A stretch of DNA of 64,000 bases from Peribacillus simplex NBRC 15720 = DSM 1321 (GCF_002243645.1 NZ_CP017704.1:186001-250000); one strand, 5' to 3'. Positions 1 through 9,632 are shown, counted from the stretch's first letter. Notes: generated by a model not told the origin, from the sequence alone. Numbers and translations are program-made.

Positions 1-1073
1 ACTAGCTCCAATTGATCAGCTTTAGTATAAATCCTCACAGCCGGTTCACTCACACCATATGCACCTGTGTATTTAAATACAGTATCGGATGGCGCTTCGA
101 TTTTGGCTTGATTAAGCTCTTCCGGTTCATAATGCACGAATTCCCAGCCATATTTTTCAACTACTTCAATCAAGCCGATTTCGTCTTTCTTTATGGAAAT
201 TGTACAGAGCGCTTTAACGCTTTTTAAGGAAAACGATAATTCGGCTAGTGTTTCTGCAATCACCTGCTCAATTTCAGCAGCCGCTGTTCCCCTATTGCAC
301 CCGATACCGAGAGCAATGACTTTTGGACGATATACGATCCCATTTTCCAGGATCCTCTTTTCTGATTGGCTAAGCATGCGGTGAGTCACGACCAGAGCTG
401 CTTGCGGCTTTGCTTGAAGCGCTTCTTCAATGGATGGGTATACGATTATTCGTTCAGGTAATGCCGTTTCATAATGCCACCAGTTCCGTTCACCTGACTC
501 CTGTACAACGGCAACATGCTCTTCATTTACAACGGACGCACTTACTGGCGTCAATTTTTCTGCGGAATCCCAAATCCAACCGAAGCGCTGGCCGAATAAG
601 TCGACAGGAATCGTTTTTTGTACATCCGAAGCCGTGGTGATTATAGCTTTTGCATCAAGTGCTGCAGCCACTTCCTTAGTCAGTTCATTTGCTCCTCCCA
701 GATGTCCTGACAGTACACTGATGACATTTTCCCCTTTATCATCAATGACAACCACACCTGGATCCGTTTTCTTATCCTTCAAAATTGGTGCAATCATCCT
801 GACTACTGCCCCGAGTGAAATAATTAAAATGATTCCTTTATATTCCTTGAATAAAGCTGGTAATAGCATACGGACACTGCCCGAAAAAAGCTGGATCTGT
901 TTATGCTCTTCGTCCCCTTTTTCAAACTTGCTCATGTAATATAGATCGGAATTCGAAAAAACGGTATGTAATTTTCGTGCCAGCTCGACACCATGCTTTG
1001 TAATCGCCACGATTGCATAAGTATGAGACCGTTTAATGGGAGCAAGTTCCGCTTCTTTCAATTCAATGATCAT
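1..1073 (-). CDS. cbiG: CbiG, cobalt-precorrin-5A hydrolase (C-terminus beyond left edge)
   Basis: CbiG opens the delta-lactone ring of cobalt-precorrin-5A and releases acetaldehyde in anaerobic corrin synthesis. The frame is open from the ATG at 1073 to the window edge, about 357 codons. The N-terminal half carries SLGAVVRMIAPILKDKKTDP and the loop VISVLSGHLGGANEL. The C-terminal CbiG domain begins near KVIALGIGCNRGTAAAEIEQ and ends in view with GAYGVSEPAV, a CbiG signature. The ATG overlaps the cbiF stop in an ATGA, so the genes are translationally coupled. Only the last few residues should be missing. Family identity is clear from motifs; activity is inferred from family and operon. Confidence 0.93.
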   Translation of the reverse strand, partial: MIIELKEAELAPIKRSHTYAIVAITKHGVELARKLHTVFSNSDLYYMSKFEKGDEEHKQIQLFSGSVRMLLPALFKEYKGIILIISLGAVVRMIAPILKDKKTDPGVVVIDDKGENVISVLSGHLGGANELTKEVAAALDAKAIITTASDVQKTIPVDLFGQRFGWIWDSAEKLTPVSASVVNEEHVAVVQESGERNWWHYETALPERIIVYPSIEEALQAKPQAALVVTHRMLSQSEKRILENGIVYRPKVIALGIGCNRGTAAAEIEQVIAETLAELSFSLKSVKALCTISIKKDEIGLIEVVEKYGWEFVHYEPEELNQAKIEAPSDTVFKYTGAYGVSEPAVRIYTKADQLEL

Positions 1074-1846
1074 GGCTTAACACCTTTTCTGAAACCGTGG
1101 GTAAAACTCGCATCATAAAGTTTGGAACGGTATTCATCTTTATCATGAATGGTAGGGTCTAACGCCCATCCAGCCAAAATCATCGCATGCTTGCGGATAC
1201 CATTTTGACGCATATCATCATCTAAGTTCACTAACGTGGTTCGGACAATTTTTTGGTCCGGCCATGTTGCCCGTTGAATGACTGCTACCGGAGTATCATC
1301 CTTCCAACCGGCTTCCTGGAGTTCTTTAACGATTTTTTTGGTCAAGGTCGCACTCAAGAATAGGGCAATCGTACAGTGATGACTTGCCAAATCACGTAAC
1401 TTCTCAAATTCCGGAACAGGCGTACGTCCTTCAGCCCTCGTTAATATGAGTGTCTGAGTTAAATCAGGGATGGTCAACTCTGCTCCTATTGCCGCTGCTG
1501 AGGCAAATACCGAACTTACGCCAGGTATCACCTCATAACCAATACCCTCTTTCTTCAATAAGACAATTTGTTCCATGATTGCGCCGTACATGGCAGGATC
1601 CCCTGTATGGATTCTTGCAACCATCTTTCCTTCTTTAACACGCTCAACCATGATGCCAACAATTTCTTCCAAATGCATTCCAGCTGTTTTTAGCACCTCG
1701 GCATCGGGTTTTGCCTTAGCAATCAATTCTTCATTCACTAATGAATCCGTATATAAAATAACATCAGCCGTTTGAAGAATGTTCAATCCTTTTACAGTAA
1801 TCAAATCCGGGTCACCTGGGCCAGCACCTACAATATATATCTTCAT
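1070..1846 (-). CDS. cbiF: CbiF/CobM, (cobalt-)precorrin-4 C11-methyltransferase
   Basis: A 258-residue SAM-dependent tetrapyrrole methylase that methylates C-11 of the corrin precursor. The N-terminus [20 protein letters not shown] is the family SAM-binding signature. Further motifs are ARIHTGDPAMYGAIMEQ and YEVIPGVSSVFASAAAIGAELTIPD, diagnostic of the C11 enzyme. Length is usual for the family. It overlaps cbiL upstream and cbiG downstream by 4 bases each, in the middle of a tightly packed operon controlled by the B12 riboswitch near 9,340-9,597. Confidence 0.96.
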   Translation of the reverse strand: MKIYIVGAGPGDPDLITVKGLNILQTADVILYTDSLVNEELIAKAKPDAEVLKTAGMHLEEIVGIMVERVKEGKMVARIHTGDPAMYGAIMEQIVLLKKEGIGYEVIPGVSSVFASAAAIGAELTIPDLTQTLILTRAEGRTPVPEFEKLRDLASHHCTIALFLSATLTKKIVKELQEAGWKDDTPVAVIQRATWPDQKIVRTTLVNLDDDMRQNGIRKHAMILAGWALDPTIHDKDEYRSKLYDASFTHGFRKGVKP

Positions 1847-2550
1847 TTTCTCACCACCATCAATGTTAAGTATTCCAGTTCAAGTCCTTCCAATTCACTC
1901 ACTTTCCAAATCACTTCTTCATCGGAAGTGACTTTGGTTACGACCGAGGCCTTTTCAAGCAAGTCCAAATCTTTTAAAACGGTAATCATTAAATCGATGA
2001 CCTTTGCCACTTTGATGAACACCACGGCATCATGATCTTCGATCGCCTTCTTCATCGCTTCATAATCATCCCTTGCAGGAACTATAGCAACATGATCATC
2101 ACCATCAGCCAAAGCGATGCCCAGCCTTGACGCTGATCCATTAAAAGAAGAAATGCCCGGGACTGTCTTGATTTCGACTTCGGGATGCAACTCCTGCATC
2201 AATTTCATCATATGTATGAACGTACTATATAAAAGCGGATCGCCTTCCGTAACGAAAGCAACATCTTTTCCTTCATATAATTTTTGCCAAACTTTTTCAA
2301 CCGTTCCGTTCCATTCCCGATCCAAAATCGATTGATCTTTCGTCATCGGAAAAACAAGGCCCAGCATCTCCTTCTCTTCAGGACGAATGTAAACTTCAAC
2401 GATGCGATGGGCGTAGCTTTTACTTCCTTTTCTTTTTTTGGGATACGCAATGACCGGAGATTCCTGAATCACGCGAAATGCCTTTACTGTAATAAGCTCT
2501 GGATCGCCTGGGCCCACGCCTAGGCCATATAATGTACCAAGATTACTCAT
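1843..2550 (-). CDS. cbiL: CbiL/CobI, (cobalt-)precorrin-2 C20-methyltransferase
   Basis: A 235-residue tetrapyrrole methylase that adds the C-20 methyl group to cobalt-factor II/precorrin-2. It shows the SAM-binding start [18 protein letters not shown], the family segment [18 protein letters not shown], and [17 protein letters not shown] followed by [16 protein letters not shown], all typical of CbiL. It overlaps the end of cbiET by 8 bases and the start of cbiF by 4. Assignment to C20 rather than another methylase rests on the SKSYA/EGDP segments and on the operon order. Confidence 0.95.
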   Translation of the reverse strand: MSNLGTLYGLGVGPGDPELITVKAFRVIQESPVIAYPKKRKGSKSYAHRIVEVYIRPEEKEMLGLVFPMTKDQSILDREWNGTVEKVWQKLYEGKDVAFVTEGDPLLYSTFIHMMKLMQELHPEVEIKTVPGISSFNGSASRLGIALADGDDHVAIVPARDDYEAMKKAIEDHDAVVFIKVAKVIDLMITVLKDLDLLEKASVVTKVTSDEEVIWKVSELEGLELEYLTLMVVRK

Positions 2551-3763
2551 TCATGTCTTCCTTTCGTTGTGCCGTAATGATATAAACCGGATTAAGCGGT
2601 ACAAATCTGTTCATTCCCAATATTGGCTTACTTCTGGAGATTTGCGCATGCATGATGGAAGTGTGAAAACCAGCGTCCGCAAATGCCTCATTAGCCCGGT
2701 AAAGATTCTCAATCGTCGCAGCATTTAGAACGATCCTGCCGCCTTCGTTAAGCCGTTTGCAGCATGTACTGATTAGATCTACCATTTCGCCGCCAGTCCC
2801 GCCAATGAAAATCGCATCAGGATCCGGAAAAGTTTCTAATCCCTGCGGAGCTTTTCCATGAATAGCCGTTATATCGGTACGGAATTTACGTTGGTTTTGA
2901 TAACAGTTTTCTAAATCAGGCTCATTTTTTTCAATTGCGAAGATTTGGCCTTCTGAAGCAAGCTTAGCCGCTTCAATTGCCATTGATCCCGTACACGTTC
3001 CAACATCCCAAACTATGCTGTTTTTCCTGAGCTTCAACGCATGCAGGCTTAATACCCGAATTTCCTTTTTGGTTATGAGTCCCTTATCCGGCTTACGCTG
3101 GGAAAATTCCTCATCTTCTATCCCTAAGGACCAGCTTGGACCATCTGATTTTCTTTTCAAAATGACGACATTCAACGGGGAGAATTCCCGCTCCATCATT
3201 TCATCAAGTTCATACCAGCCAGAGTCTTCGGTTTCTCCTTGAAGATTTTCAGCCACAAATGCCCGGTATTCAGTCATTCCGAATGAAAGGAGATATTTAG
3301 CCAGTTGATTTGGACTATTTTCGATGTCTGTAAGCAAGGCAACTTTCGCTTTCCCATCAATCCTCTGGGCCAGCCCTTTCATACTGCGGCCATGAATACT
3401 AACTAGGAAGGCGTCTTGCCAGCTTTCCCCCATTTTTGCAAAAGCAAGCTGAATTGAACTGAAATATGGGTAAACCTCCATGTTGATTTTGCTGGAAAGA
3501 TAGCCTCCCATTCCATAAAACAATGGGTCACCGGAAGCTAAGACAACTGTTGGACGAGTTTCATCCTGAAGTTGTTCCACGACCTTTTTCAAACCGCCCT
3601 TTATGACAATCTTCTTGCCAGAATAGTTCGGAAAGAAGGATAAGACCCGTTCACCTCCGACCAGCACTTCACTTTCTTCTATCCATTGGGCATATTGGGG
3701 CAGTAAGCTTTCCTGACCGTTATCCCCTATCCCGATTAATTTAATCGATTGACTCAATTCCAA
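2543..3763 (-). CDS. cbiET: CbiET/CobL fusion, precorrin-6Y C5,15-methyltransferase (decarboxylating)
   Basis: A 406-residue two-domain enzyme that methylates C-5 and C-15 and decarboxylates the C-12 acetate. Residues 1 to about 205 form the CbiE tetrapyrrole methylase ([34 protein letters not shown]). Residues from about 225 form the CbiT Rossmann methyltransferase, with [19 protein letters not shown] and the SAM loop [16 protein letters not shown], then [16 protein letters not shown]. In Salmonella the two domains are separate genes; the fusion is the form in B. megaterium and in aerobic CobL. It overlaps cbiD by 23 bases. Confidence 0.95.
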   Translation of the reverse strand: MELSQSIKLIGIGDNGQESLLPQYAQWIEESEVLVGGERVLSFFPNYSGKKIVIKGGLKKVVEQLQDETRPTVVLASGDPLFYGMGGYLSSKINMEVYPYFSSIQLAFAKMGESWQDAFLVSIHGRSMKGLAQRIDGKAKVALLTDIENSPNQLAKYLLSFGMTEYRAFVAENLQGETEDSGWYELDEMMEREFSPLNVVILKRKSDGPSWSLGIEDEEFSQRKPDKGLITKKEIRVLSLHALKLRKNSIVWDVGTCTGSMAIEAAKLASEGQIFAIEKNEPDLENCYQNQRKFRTDITAIHGKAPQGLETFPDPDAIFIGGTGGEMVDLISTCCKRLNEGGRIVLNAATIENLYRANEAFADAGFHTSIMHAQISRSKPILGMNRFVPLNPVYIITAQRKEDMNE

Positions 3764-4853
3764 CAGCCCTTCCCAGTAATTGTCCTTTCAACGAATAAAT
3801 CGCCGTTTCCATTTCAATGCCGCCCTTCACTTGGTTTATGGCAGAGTGACAGCAAGATTCACATAGTTTATTAAAAAAATCAAAATTATTGATCGCTGAC
3901 ATCATATCCCCGACTTGTGATGCTGTGTTTGCATTCTTGATTTCAAGTACAAGATCATCTTCAGCTCCGACACTTTGAGCTATTTCCGATAGAAAACCGA
4001 AGTCGACCGGGGCACTTTTTGAATGAACCATCATCACACCTTGGGCCACTTTGGAGAATTTACCCATCATACCGACCAGTGAGACCTTTTTAATTCCCTG
4101 CCTCTTACATTGCTTAAGTGAGAAGCCTACAAAGTCACCCATTTCAATAAAGGCTTCCTCAGGTAAATCCTGGAGAAGGCCCATTGCATACTTTTCACTG
4201 CGCCCGCCAGTGGTTAGGACAAGGTGCTCACACCCACTCGCTTTGGCGACACTGATAGCCTGGACGATACTTGCCATATAGGCGGAACTGGAAAAAGGGA
4301 CGACAGTGCCCCTTGTTCCCAAAATGGAAATGCCTCCCACAATCCCCAAGCGGCCATTTAATGTTTTTTTCGCTATTTCTTCACCTGCGGGCACGGAGAT
4401 GACGACTTTCACTCCTCTATTGATCTTAAATTCTTCCAATGTTTGTTGCACAGTGGTTAAAATCATTTTGCGCGGTACAGGATTAATGGCAGCTTCTCCT
4501 ACTGGAACGGGAAGACCGGGTTTGGTCACACGGCCCACACCGGTCCCTCCATCCAGGATAATCCCAGGTGCATCCGACCAGCTGACAGTAGAGATAATAT
4601 GTGCCAGATGGGTGGCATCGGGATCATCTCCGGCATCTTTAATGGTTTCCGCACTAACTGCATTTTCCGATATATCATATTTCTCAATAGTGAAAGTGGC
4701 ATCTCGGCCGATGGGCAAGGAAATCGTTGCTTCCTCAAGTGCATCCCCCGTGATCAAAGCGGTCAATGCCGCTTTGGTCACGGCTGTCGAACATGCTCCC
4801 GTCGTATACCCATGACGCATTTGTGAGGGGTCTTTTTTCACTTTCTTTTCCAT
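3741..4853 (-). CDS. cbiD: CbiD, cobalt-precorrin-5B C1-methyltransferase
   Basis: A 370-residue enzyme that methylates C-1 in the anaerobic pathway. CbiD is unrelated to the other cobalamin methylases. The start [20 protein letters not shown] is the CbiD hallmark; [15 protein letters not shown] and [20 protein letters not shown] follow, then [11 protein letters not shown]. Length is normal. The gene lies 5 bases downstream of cbiC and overlaps cbiET. A 169-codon open frame on the opposite strand inside it is a codon-bias shadow. Confidence 0.96.
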   Translation of the reverse strand: MEKKVKKDPSQMRHGYTTGACSTAVTKAALTALITGDALEEATISLPIGRDATFTIEKYDISENAVSAETIKDAGDDPDATHLAHIISTVSWSDAPGIILDGGTGVGRVTKPGLPVPVGEAAINPVPRKMILTTVQQTLEEFKINRGVKVVISVPAGEEIAKKTLNGRLGIVGGISILGTRGTVVPFSSSAYMASIVQAISVAKASGCEHLVLTTGGRSEKYAMGLLQDLPEEAFIEMGDFVGFSLKQCKRQGIKKVSLVGMMGKFSKVAQGVMMVHSKSAPVDFGFLSEIAQSVGAEDDLVLEIKNANTASQVGDMMSAINNFDFFNKLCESCCHSAINQVKGGIEMETAIYSLKGQLLGRAVGIESID

Positions 4854-4858
4854 GTTTT

Positions 4859-5506
4859 TTAACTATCAGCTAAAAGGGAAATCGCGTTCAATGCTGCAAC
4901 AGTGACAGTACTTCCACCTTTTCGGCCAATATTCGTAATGAATGGCACTTCTGTGATCTTAGCCAGTTCCTCTTTAGATTCCGCTGCAGAAACAAACCCA
5001 ACAGGCATTCCAATGATTAAGTCCGGTTTTGCAATCCCTTCTTTAATAAGGCGAATGAGCTCAAGTAAAGCGGTAGGTGCATTGCCAATGGCATAAATGC
5101 CCCCTTCATTTTCATTAACGGCTTTTTGCATCGAAATGATCGCCCTTGTCGTATTCAAACGTTTTGCTTCGACCATCACATCTGGATCTGAAATATAGCA
5201 ATGAACGTCCCCGCCGTGTTTTTGAAATCTTTTTTTGCCTGTACCGCTCTCGATCATTTGCACATCAGCAATGACATGTCTACCTTTGCGAATGGCTTCC
5301 ACACCAGCTTGAATGGCATTTGGATGAATGATGACACTTCTTCCCAATTCAAAATCCGCTGAAGCATGAATGACCCGGCGGACGATCTTCCATTCATCCT
5401 CAGAAAAATCATGATTGCCCATTTCTTCAGCAATGATTGAAAAGCTATAATCATATATTTTGTCCGGGTCTACAGTTAGTGGTTTAAAATCCGTTTTAAA
5501 ATCCAT
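4859..5506 (-). CDS. cbiC: CbiC/CobH, precorrin-8X methylmutase
   Basis: A 215-residue enzyme that moves the methyl group from C-11 to C-12 to make cobyrinate. Family motifs are RRVIHASADFELGRSVIIHP, with the catalytic His of VIHA, then ADVQMIESG, AIGNAPTALLELIRLI and MPVGFVSAAESKEEL. It lies 12 bases after cbiJ and 5 bases before cbiD. An AGGAGG-type site precedes the ATG at 5506. Nothing is missing from the family core. Confidence 0.96.
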   Translation of the reverse strand: MDFKTDFKPLTVDPDKIYDYSFSIIAEEMGNHDFSEDEWKIVRRVIHASADFELGRSVIIHPNAIQAGVEAIRKGRHVIADVQMIESGTGKKRFQKHGGDVHCYISDPDVMVEAKRLNTTRAIISMQKAVNENEGGIYAIGNAPTALLELIRLIKEGIAKPDLIIGMPVGFVSAAESKEELAKITEVPFITNIGRKGGSTVTVAALNAISLLADS

Positions 5507-5518
5507 CTTGCATTCCTC

Positions 5519-6289
5519 CTAATTTTCATTTAGCTGTTTATTCAACTCGGCAATGACATGATCAAAACTGGAATGTACATTTTGATAGTCCACATCCGGT
5601 CGCGATATCATAATCGTCTCTATTCCACATTCCAACGCGGCTTCCAATTTCTCGTCAACCGCACCGACCTTGCCACTTTCTTTGGTTATCATCAATGTGA
5701 CGCCATACTGTTCATATAGAGCTTTATTTAATTCTTTGGAAAATGGACCTTGAATCGCAACGATATTTTTTTGTTCAATGCCCAGCTGCGCACATTTTTC
5801 CATATTGTCCATGCGTGGCAGCATTCTCGCTATGACTCTGGTATTCTCGAGCCCAACCAATTCTTTTGCGAACACGGCTAGGGTTTTACTTCCGGTCGTG
5901 AGCATAATGACTCCCCGTTTTGAAGCGGCAAGTTTGGCAGCTTCCTCATAATCACGGACAACTATCAATTTATCATTCTGAAACCGTTGGCTTTCACGCT
6001 CATAACGAATATAAGGAACATTGGCTGCCTTTGCTCCGTTAAGGGCGTTTTTGGATGCTTCTTCCGCAAATGGATGACTTGCATCAACTACAGCATGAAA
6101 ACCTTTTTCAGAGATTAAAGATGTCATATCCTCTGCAGTTAATCGGCCAATCCGGGTAGATATCCCTGCATCTTGCAAACTCTTAGCCGCCGACCCAGTT
6201 ACAACAGTTGCCAAAACCTTGAATCCCACCTGCTGCATCTCAATCGCTAATTCCCTTGCATCACTTGTACCCGCCAAGAACAAAATCAT
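5519..6289 (-). CDS. cbiJ: CbiJ/CobK, (cobalt-)precorrin-6A reductase
   Basis: A 256-residue NAD(P)H-dependent reductase of the macrocycle. The N-terminus MILFLAGTSDARELAIEMQ is the CobK/CbiJ signature, followed by VVDASHPFAEEASKNA and LTTGSKTLAVFAKEL; MITKESGKVGAVDEKLEAA near the C-terminus is also diagnostic. It overlaps the end of cbiX by 4 bases and is followed by cbiC, as in B. megaterium. Whether the substrate is the cobalt form is inferred from the anaerobic gene set (cbiX, cbiD, cbiG). Confidence 0.95.
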   Translation of the reverse strand: MILFLAGTSDARELAIEMQQVGFKVLATVVTGSAAKSLQDAGISTRIGRLTAEDMTSLISEKGFHAVVDASHPFAEEASKNALNGAKAANVPYIRYERESQRFQNDKLIVVRDYEEAAKLAASKRGVIMLTTGSKTLAVFAKELVGLENTRVIARMLPRMDNMEKCAQLGIEQKNIVAIQGPFSKELNKALYEQYGVTLMITKESGKVGAVDEKLEAALECGIETIMISRPDVDYQNVHSSFDHVIAELNKQLNEN

Positions 6290-7218
6290 TTTGACGTCCC
6301 CACCACTTGCCCATCATGATCGTGGTCATGATCGTGATCGTGATGATGGTCATGATCGTGATCGTGATCATGGTGGTGGTCGTGGTCGTGATGGTGATGA
6401 TGGTGGGCATGTCCATGTTCCTCGACATGTTTACGATAGTTTTCCAAATCACGTGCCCCACTTGACCTGCCTTCACTAGCTTCAATTACTCGCTCTTGGA
6501 GAATGTTCTGTAATGTTGGATGATACCCAAAATACTTCGCCAAAATGAATTCTCGATCATGATAATGCTCTTGATAGCCTATAAGCATATCCTCCATTCT
6601 TTCCATCAACACGCCTGTGAAGAGGAAATATGGCAGCATCACTACTTTTTTTGCCCCTAACCGGATGCATCGTTCAATACCTTCATCAACGTGCGGGTCC
6701 GTTACACCCATGAAAGCTGTTTCGACCCATTTAACGTTTAATTTTTCCCATAATAATCGTGAAATTTTATATATATCACTATTTGCATCAGCATCACTGC
6801 CACCTCGGCCAATTAGCAATATTGCTGTCTCAGCATGTTCAGCGGTTGTATCGAATCCCGCTTCCTCAAGACGGTCTGTCAGGATTGTCAATACATCATG
6901 GTGAACCCCGATCGTTTGGCCATATGTGAATTTCACTTCTGGATACTTGGTTTTCCCATCCTCTATTTCAGCTGGGATATGTAATTTCGAATGTCCTGCA
7001 TGCAACAAAATGATCGGTATGACGATAACTTCAGTAGCTCCTCGTTTTACACAATTATCAATGCCTTTAGATATATTCGGTACCGCAAATTCTAAGAAGC
7101 ACGTTTCTACTAGGAAGCGCTCGTCCATTGCCGGAATCATATTTTCAATAAAATGAAGGACTTCCTCATTTCCCGAAGCCAAGCGGCTTCCGTGTCCTAC
7201 GAACAAAACTGCTTTCAT
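6286..7218 (-). CDS. cbiX: CbiX, sirohydrochlorin cobaltochelatase with long His-rich tail
   Basis: CbiX inserts cobalt into sirohydrochlorin at the start of the anaerobic pathway. The 310-residue protein has two CbiX/SirB-like halves: residues 1-125 with LFVGHGSRLASGNEEVLHF and the metal-site LLHAGHSKLHIPAEI, and residues about 140-250 with ILLIGRGGSDADANSDI and LPYFLFTGVLMERME. From about residue 264 it turns into a His/Asp tail with 23 His in about 38 residues. I recall the long B. megaterium CbiX also carries an MxCxxC [4Fe-4S] motif; I see no such Cys cluster here. The tail probably buffers or delivers cobalt. Confidence 0.94.
   Translation of the reverse strand: MKAVLFVGHGSRLASGNEEVLHFIENMIPAMDERFLVETCFLEFAVPNISKGIDNCVKRGATEVIVIPIILLHAGHSKLHIPAEIEDGKTKYPEVKFTYGQTIGVHHDVLTILTDRLEEAGFDTTAEHAETAILLIGRGGSDADANSDIYKISRLLWEKLNVKWVETAFMGVTDPHVDEGIERCIRLGAKKVVMLPYFLFTGVLMERMEDMLIGYQEHYHDREFILAKYFGYHPTLQNILQERVIEASEGRSSGARDLENYRKHVEEHGHAHHHHHHDHDHHHDHDHDHDHHHDHDHDHDHDGQVVGTSK
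6313..6427 (-). repeat. Imperfect CATGAT/CGTGAT repeats encoding the His/Asp tail of CbiX
   Basis: A low-complexity run of 6-base units (CATGAT, CGTGAT, GATGGT on the plus strand) that reads as alternating His and Asp on the minus strand within cbiX. It also leaves long spurious open frames on both strands (6219-6479 plus, 6261-6485 minus), which should not be annotated. Such DNA is prone to replication slippage, so tail length may vary between strains. Confidence 0.8.
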
Positions 7219-7236
7219 TTACTTTCCCCCTCTTGA

Positions 7237-8874
7237 TTAGTCTTCACAAGGCGCAGGCTCAATGTTTATTTTGGGAGCGATGTCCTGATAAGAAAAATTC
7301 TGTATCTTTTTCGAACGTTTGAAGTATTTAAAAAGCCGCTCATTTGGATGGGCATTTTGCTTATACTCCCCGACAATGTCCGTAATCAGCTCAACTAGCT
7401 GTTCCGGTTCAATGCCTTCCGCAACCGGCTGACCTGGATGGGCTGTTCTTCCAACCGGTTTAGCTCCAAGAAATAAGTCGAACTTCCCTTTTCGGAAGAC
7501 AATCCCAATATCATCCATCACAGCACTATAACAAGCCATCCCACACCCATTAAATCCGATGTTCAATTCCTTGGGCATTTTCATTCCGCCAAGCACCCGG
7601 TGTATTTCATCTGCATAAGGAATGGATTCCGCTTTTTCACCATCACAGAAATCACAGGCTTTTAATGTCAGTACATCTCCAATCGGCGATAATAGAAAGT
7701 TTGCTGATTGCAACTTCCCCGTAATGACTTCCGGATCAGTTGTCGGAATCTTTAATACAATTTTATGATTTGGCGTGTATTCCATCGTTCCCTTTTCCCC
7801 GACAACCTCCGCAAGTGTCATCATTTGTTTGGGAGTGAATTGTTTATTCGCCACACCTGGACTAACGGCAAGCTCGAATACCGACTCTATTTTTTGCTGA
7901 ACAATCGGCTTAATGGATTGCTGAATGGTTTGGCCTTTGACTCTCGACAGGGCTTCCATTGCCATTTCAAAGGAAGCTGGCTTCTTTTCTGGTGCTTTTG
8001 TAAGTAATCCAACTCCTCCAGCAGACTCGGTAAAGGCTTCTTGATCTAACGCCCACGGTTCCGCTTCTTTTTGCAGACGCTGATGCGGCTTCAATGTTTG
8101 CTTTTCCGAATTCAAAGTATATTTCCTCTGATAGCCTCTTGGTGTGATGATTTTGTCATCATATAAAAAGGTGGATGAATTACCAATAATGACGGTGGTC
8201 AACATTCCAATATCGTGATTCAACATATCTTTCAAATTGGTTATGACAATATCCTGCCTATCGCGATAAGCACTTTTCACCAACCCAACAGGTGTATCTG
8301 GCGAACGGTAGCGGAGGAGAATTTTCTGTGTTTCAACAATTTGCCTGGTCCGCCTGCCGCTGCGCGGATTATAAAGTGCAATGACAAAGTCTGCCATTGC
8401 AGCTGCCTCAACCCTTTTAGCGATCAGTTCCCAAGGAGTTAAATGATCACTGAGGCTAATCGTACACGAGTCGTGCATGACTGGTGCCCCAAGTAAAGAT
8501 GCACAAGAGTTGATTGCAGAAATGCCAGGAATGACTTCAATGCCCACTCCAGTTTCTTCTTTCCAGCCTTTTTCAATCAATACTTCATAAACCAACCCTG
8601 CCATCCCGTAAACTCCGGCATCTCCGCTGGAAATTACCGCCACTTTCTTTCCCAGCTCCGCTTGTTTCACTGCTTCCTGTGCACGTGATACTTCTTCAGT
8701 CATCCCCGTACTAATAATCGTTTGATCTGTAAGCAGTCCCTGAATGAGCTCAACATAAGTTTTATAACCAATGATGTAGTCACTTTCTTGAAGGGCTTCG
8801 ACAGCACGTTTGGTAATGTGTTCAAAATTCCCTGGCCCAAAGCCCACGACGAATAATTTACCGTTTGTACTCAT
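7237..8874 (-). CDS. cbiH60: CbiH60, precorrin-3B C17-methyltransferase fused to a sulfite/nitrite-reductase-like Fe-S domain
   Basis: This enzyme performs the ring-contracting C-17 methylation. Residues 1 to about 245 are the CobJ/CbiH methylase (FVVGFGPGNFEHITKRA; AVISSGDAGVYGMAGLVYE; DFVIALYNPRSGRRTRQ). A linker leads to a C-terminal ferredoxin-like half of a siroheme sulfite/nitrite reductase, about residues 335-545. That half has LKACDFCDGE and NIGFNGCGMACYSAVMDDIG, giving a CxxC...CxxxC set able to bind [4Fe-4S]. The 545-residue layout matches B. megaterium CbiH60. It follows cbiW by 14 bases. Fusion and cysteines are seen; the role of the cluster is known from family work. Confidence 0.95.
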   Translation of the reverse strand: MSTNGKLFVVGFGPGNFEHITKRAVEALQESDYIIGYKTYVELIQGLLTDQTIISTGMTEEVSRAQEAVKQAELGKKVAVISSGDAGVYGMAGLVYEVLIEKGWKEETGVGIEVIPGISAINSCASLLGAPVMHDSCTISLSDHLTPWELIAKRVEAAAMADFVIALYNPRSGRRTRQIVETQKILLRYRSPDTPVGLVKSAYRDRQDIVITNLKDMLNHDIGMLTTVIIGNSSTFLYDDKIITPRGYQRKYTLNSEKQTLKPHQRLQKEAEPWALDQEAFTESAGGVGLLTKAPEKKPASFEMAMEALSRVKGQTIQQSIKPIVQQKIESVFELAVSPGVANKQFTPKQMMTLAEVVGEKGTMEYTPNHKIVLKIPTTDPEVITGKLQSANFLLSPIGDVLTLKACDFCDGEKAESIPYADEIHRVLGGMKMPKELNIGFNGCGMACYSAVMDDIGIVFRKGKFDLFLGAKPVGRTAHPGQPVAEGIEPEQLVELITDIVGEYKQNAHPNERLFKYFKRSKKIQNFSYQDIAPKINIEPAPCED

Positions 8875-8888
8875 TAAGACATCTCCTT

Positions 8889-9257
8889 TTACGCTTTGTT
8901 CTTTGAAATACCCGTATGAGCAGGAAAATCTGGATTTGGTGTCATTTCCCCATCATTGAATTGGTAGATCATTTGTGGAACAAACTCCCCATCATCAATA
9001 TGGCTGACAATCTGCCGACCGAAATCAGGCGTTTCCACTCGATACCAGTTTCCTTGGGGATAGGCAATCACAACACAGGCATCCTTACATCTTCCGTTAC
9101 AGCGTGTCCTGGTTGTATGGATTTTCAAATCCAGTCCTTTGGAAGTAATTTCATCGCGAATCGCTTGGGTTACTTCTTCCCCGCCCTTTTTCATGCAGCT
9201 GCTCCCATTACAAATCAACAGATGCGTATTTGTACCCGTCAAGTTCCAAGTAGTCAT
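8889..9257 (-). CDS. cbiW: CbiW-like (2Fe-2S) thioredoxin-fold ferredoxin
   Basis: A 122-residue protein with the four-Cys pattern of thioredoxin-like [2Fe-2S] ferredoxins: LLICNGSSCMKKGGEE near the N-terminus, then TRTRCNGRCKDACVVIAYPQ. It is the first gene of the cobalamin operon, the position of cbiW in B. megaterium, and probably supplies electrons to a pathway step such as the CbiH60 cluster; the partner is not established. A TCCTCC complement gives a strong ribosome binding site before the ATG at 9257. The terminator and B12 riboswitch lie directly upstream. Confidence 0.88.
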   Translation of the reverse strand: MTTWNLTGTNTHLLICNGSSCMKKGGEEVTQAIRDEITSKGLDLKIHTTRTRCNGRCKDACVVIAYPQGNWYRVETPDFGRQIVSHIDDGEFVPQMIYQFNDGEMTPNPDFPAHTGISKNKA

Positions 9258-9285
9258 CTTTTTCCTCCTGAATTCAGGGAAAAGG

Positions 9286-9320
9286 CAAAATAAAAAACCT
9301 TAACATTAGAGTCAAGGTTT
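9286..9320 (-). terminator. Riboswitch-controlled intrinsic terminator before the cbi operon
   Basis: On the minus strand, AACCTT and AAGGTT arms (9296-9301 with 9314-9319) are followed by a T-rich run into 9286. It lies between the B12 aptamer and the cbiW ribosome binding site, where B12 binding would favour termination. Confidence 0.7.
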
Positions 9321-9339
9321 AAAAAAACTATATGAATGA

Positions 9340-9597
9340 GGAGCCCCAGGCAAGCATGCCCAATCTCCTAAAATCGTCATAGTCCTTCTACCTTTCCCTC
9401 CGAAAAGTATCATGCAATTTTAAAAGCAGGTTTCCTGGCTTACGCTTCATTTTACTTTGTCCCTTCCCGGCATCATGCCAGTGGCTATCGACAATTTCAT
9501 CAGCGTTTACAGTAGCGGGGGCTGCATCGGATTTTCACCGTTTTCCCTATTATCCCTTGCTTATTCAGACAAGAGCACTTTTAAAAATGAAATATTT
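9340..9597 (-). promoter_or_regulatory. Cobalamin (B12) riboswitch of the cbi biosynthesis operon
   Basis: Read on the minus strand, this leader has the cobalamin aptamer blocks in order: CGGTGAAAATCCGATGC, CCCCCGCTACTGTAA, the GCCACTGGCATGATGCCGGG hairpin, and the B12 box AAGCCAGGAAACCTGC at 9425-9441. A downstream hairpin region and the terminator at 9286-9320 complete a transcriptional OFF switch. It controls cbiW through cbiG. Ends are approximate. Confidence 0.95.
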
Positions 9598-9603
9598 GGT
9601 TTT

Positions 9604-9632
9604 ATTATACATTCTAACTAACTTTATCTATC
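9604..9632 (-). promoter_or_regulatory. Probable sigma-A promoter of the cbi operon
   Basis: On the minus strand a perfect TATAAT preceded by TG (extended -10; plus coordinates 9604-9609) lies about 7 bases before the start of the riboswitch. No good -35 is present at 17 bases, which the extended -10 may offset. A second candidate, TTGAAT-16-TATGAT, lies about 25 bases further upstream. Confidence 0.5.

Noticed and set aside
4306-4815. 169-codon plus-strand frame antisense to cbiD
   Set aside because: cbiD is certain from its motifs; the antisense frame has no ribosome site and arises from codon bias.
6219-6485. Two long open frames on both strands across the His/Asp repeat, and a CRISPR-like look of the repeated units
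   Set aside because: The repeat unit is about 6 bases and lies inside cbiX in frame; there are no spacers and no cas genes, and the alternative frames have no start sites or family motifs.
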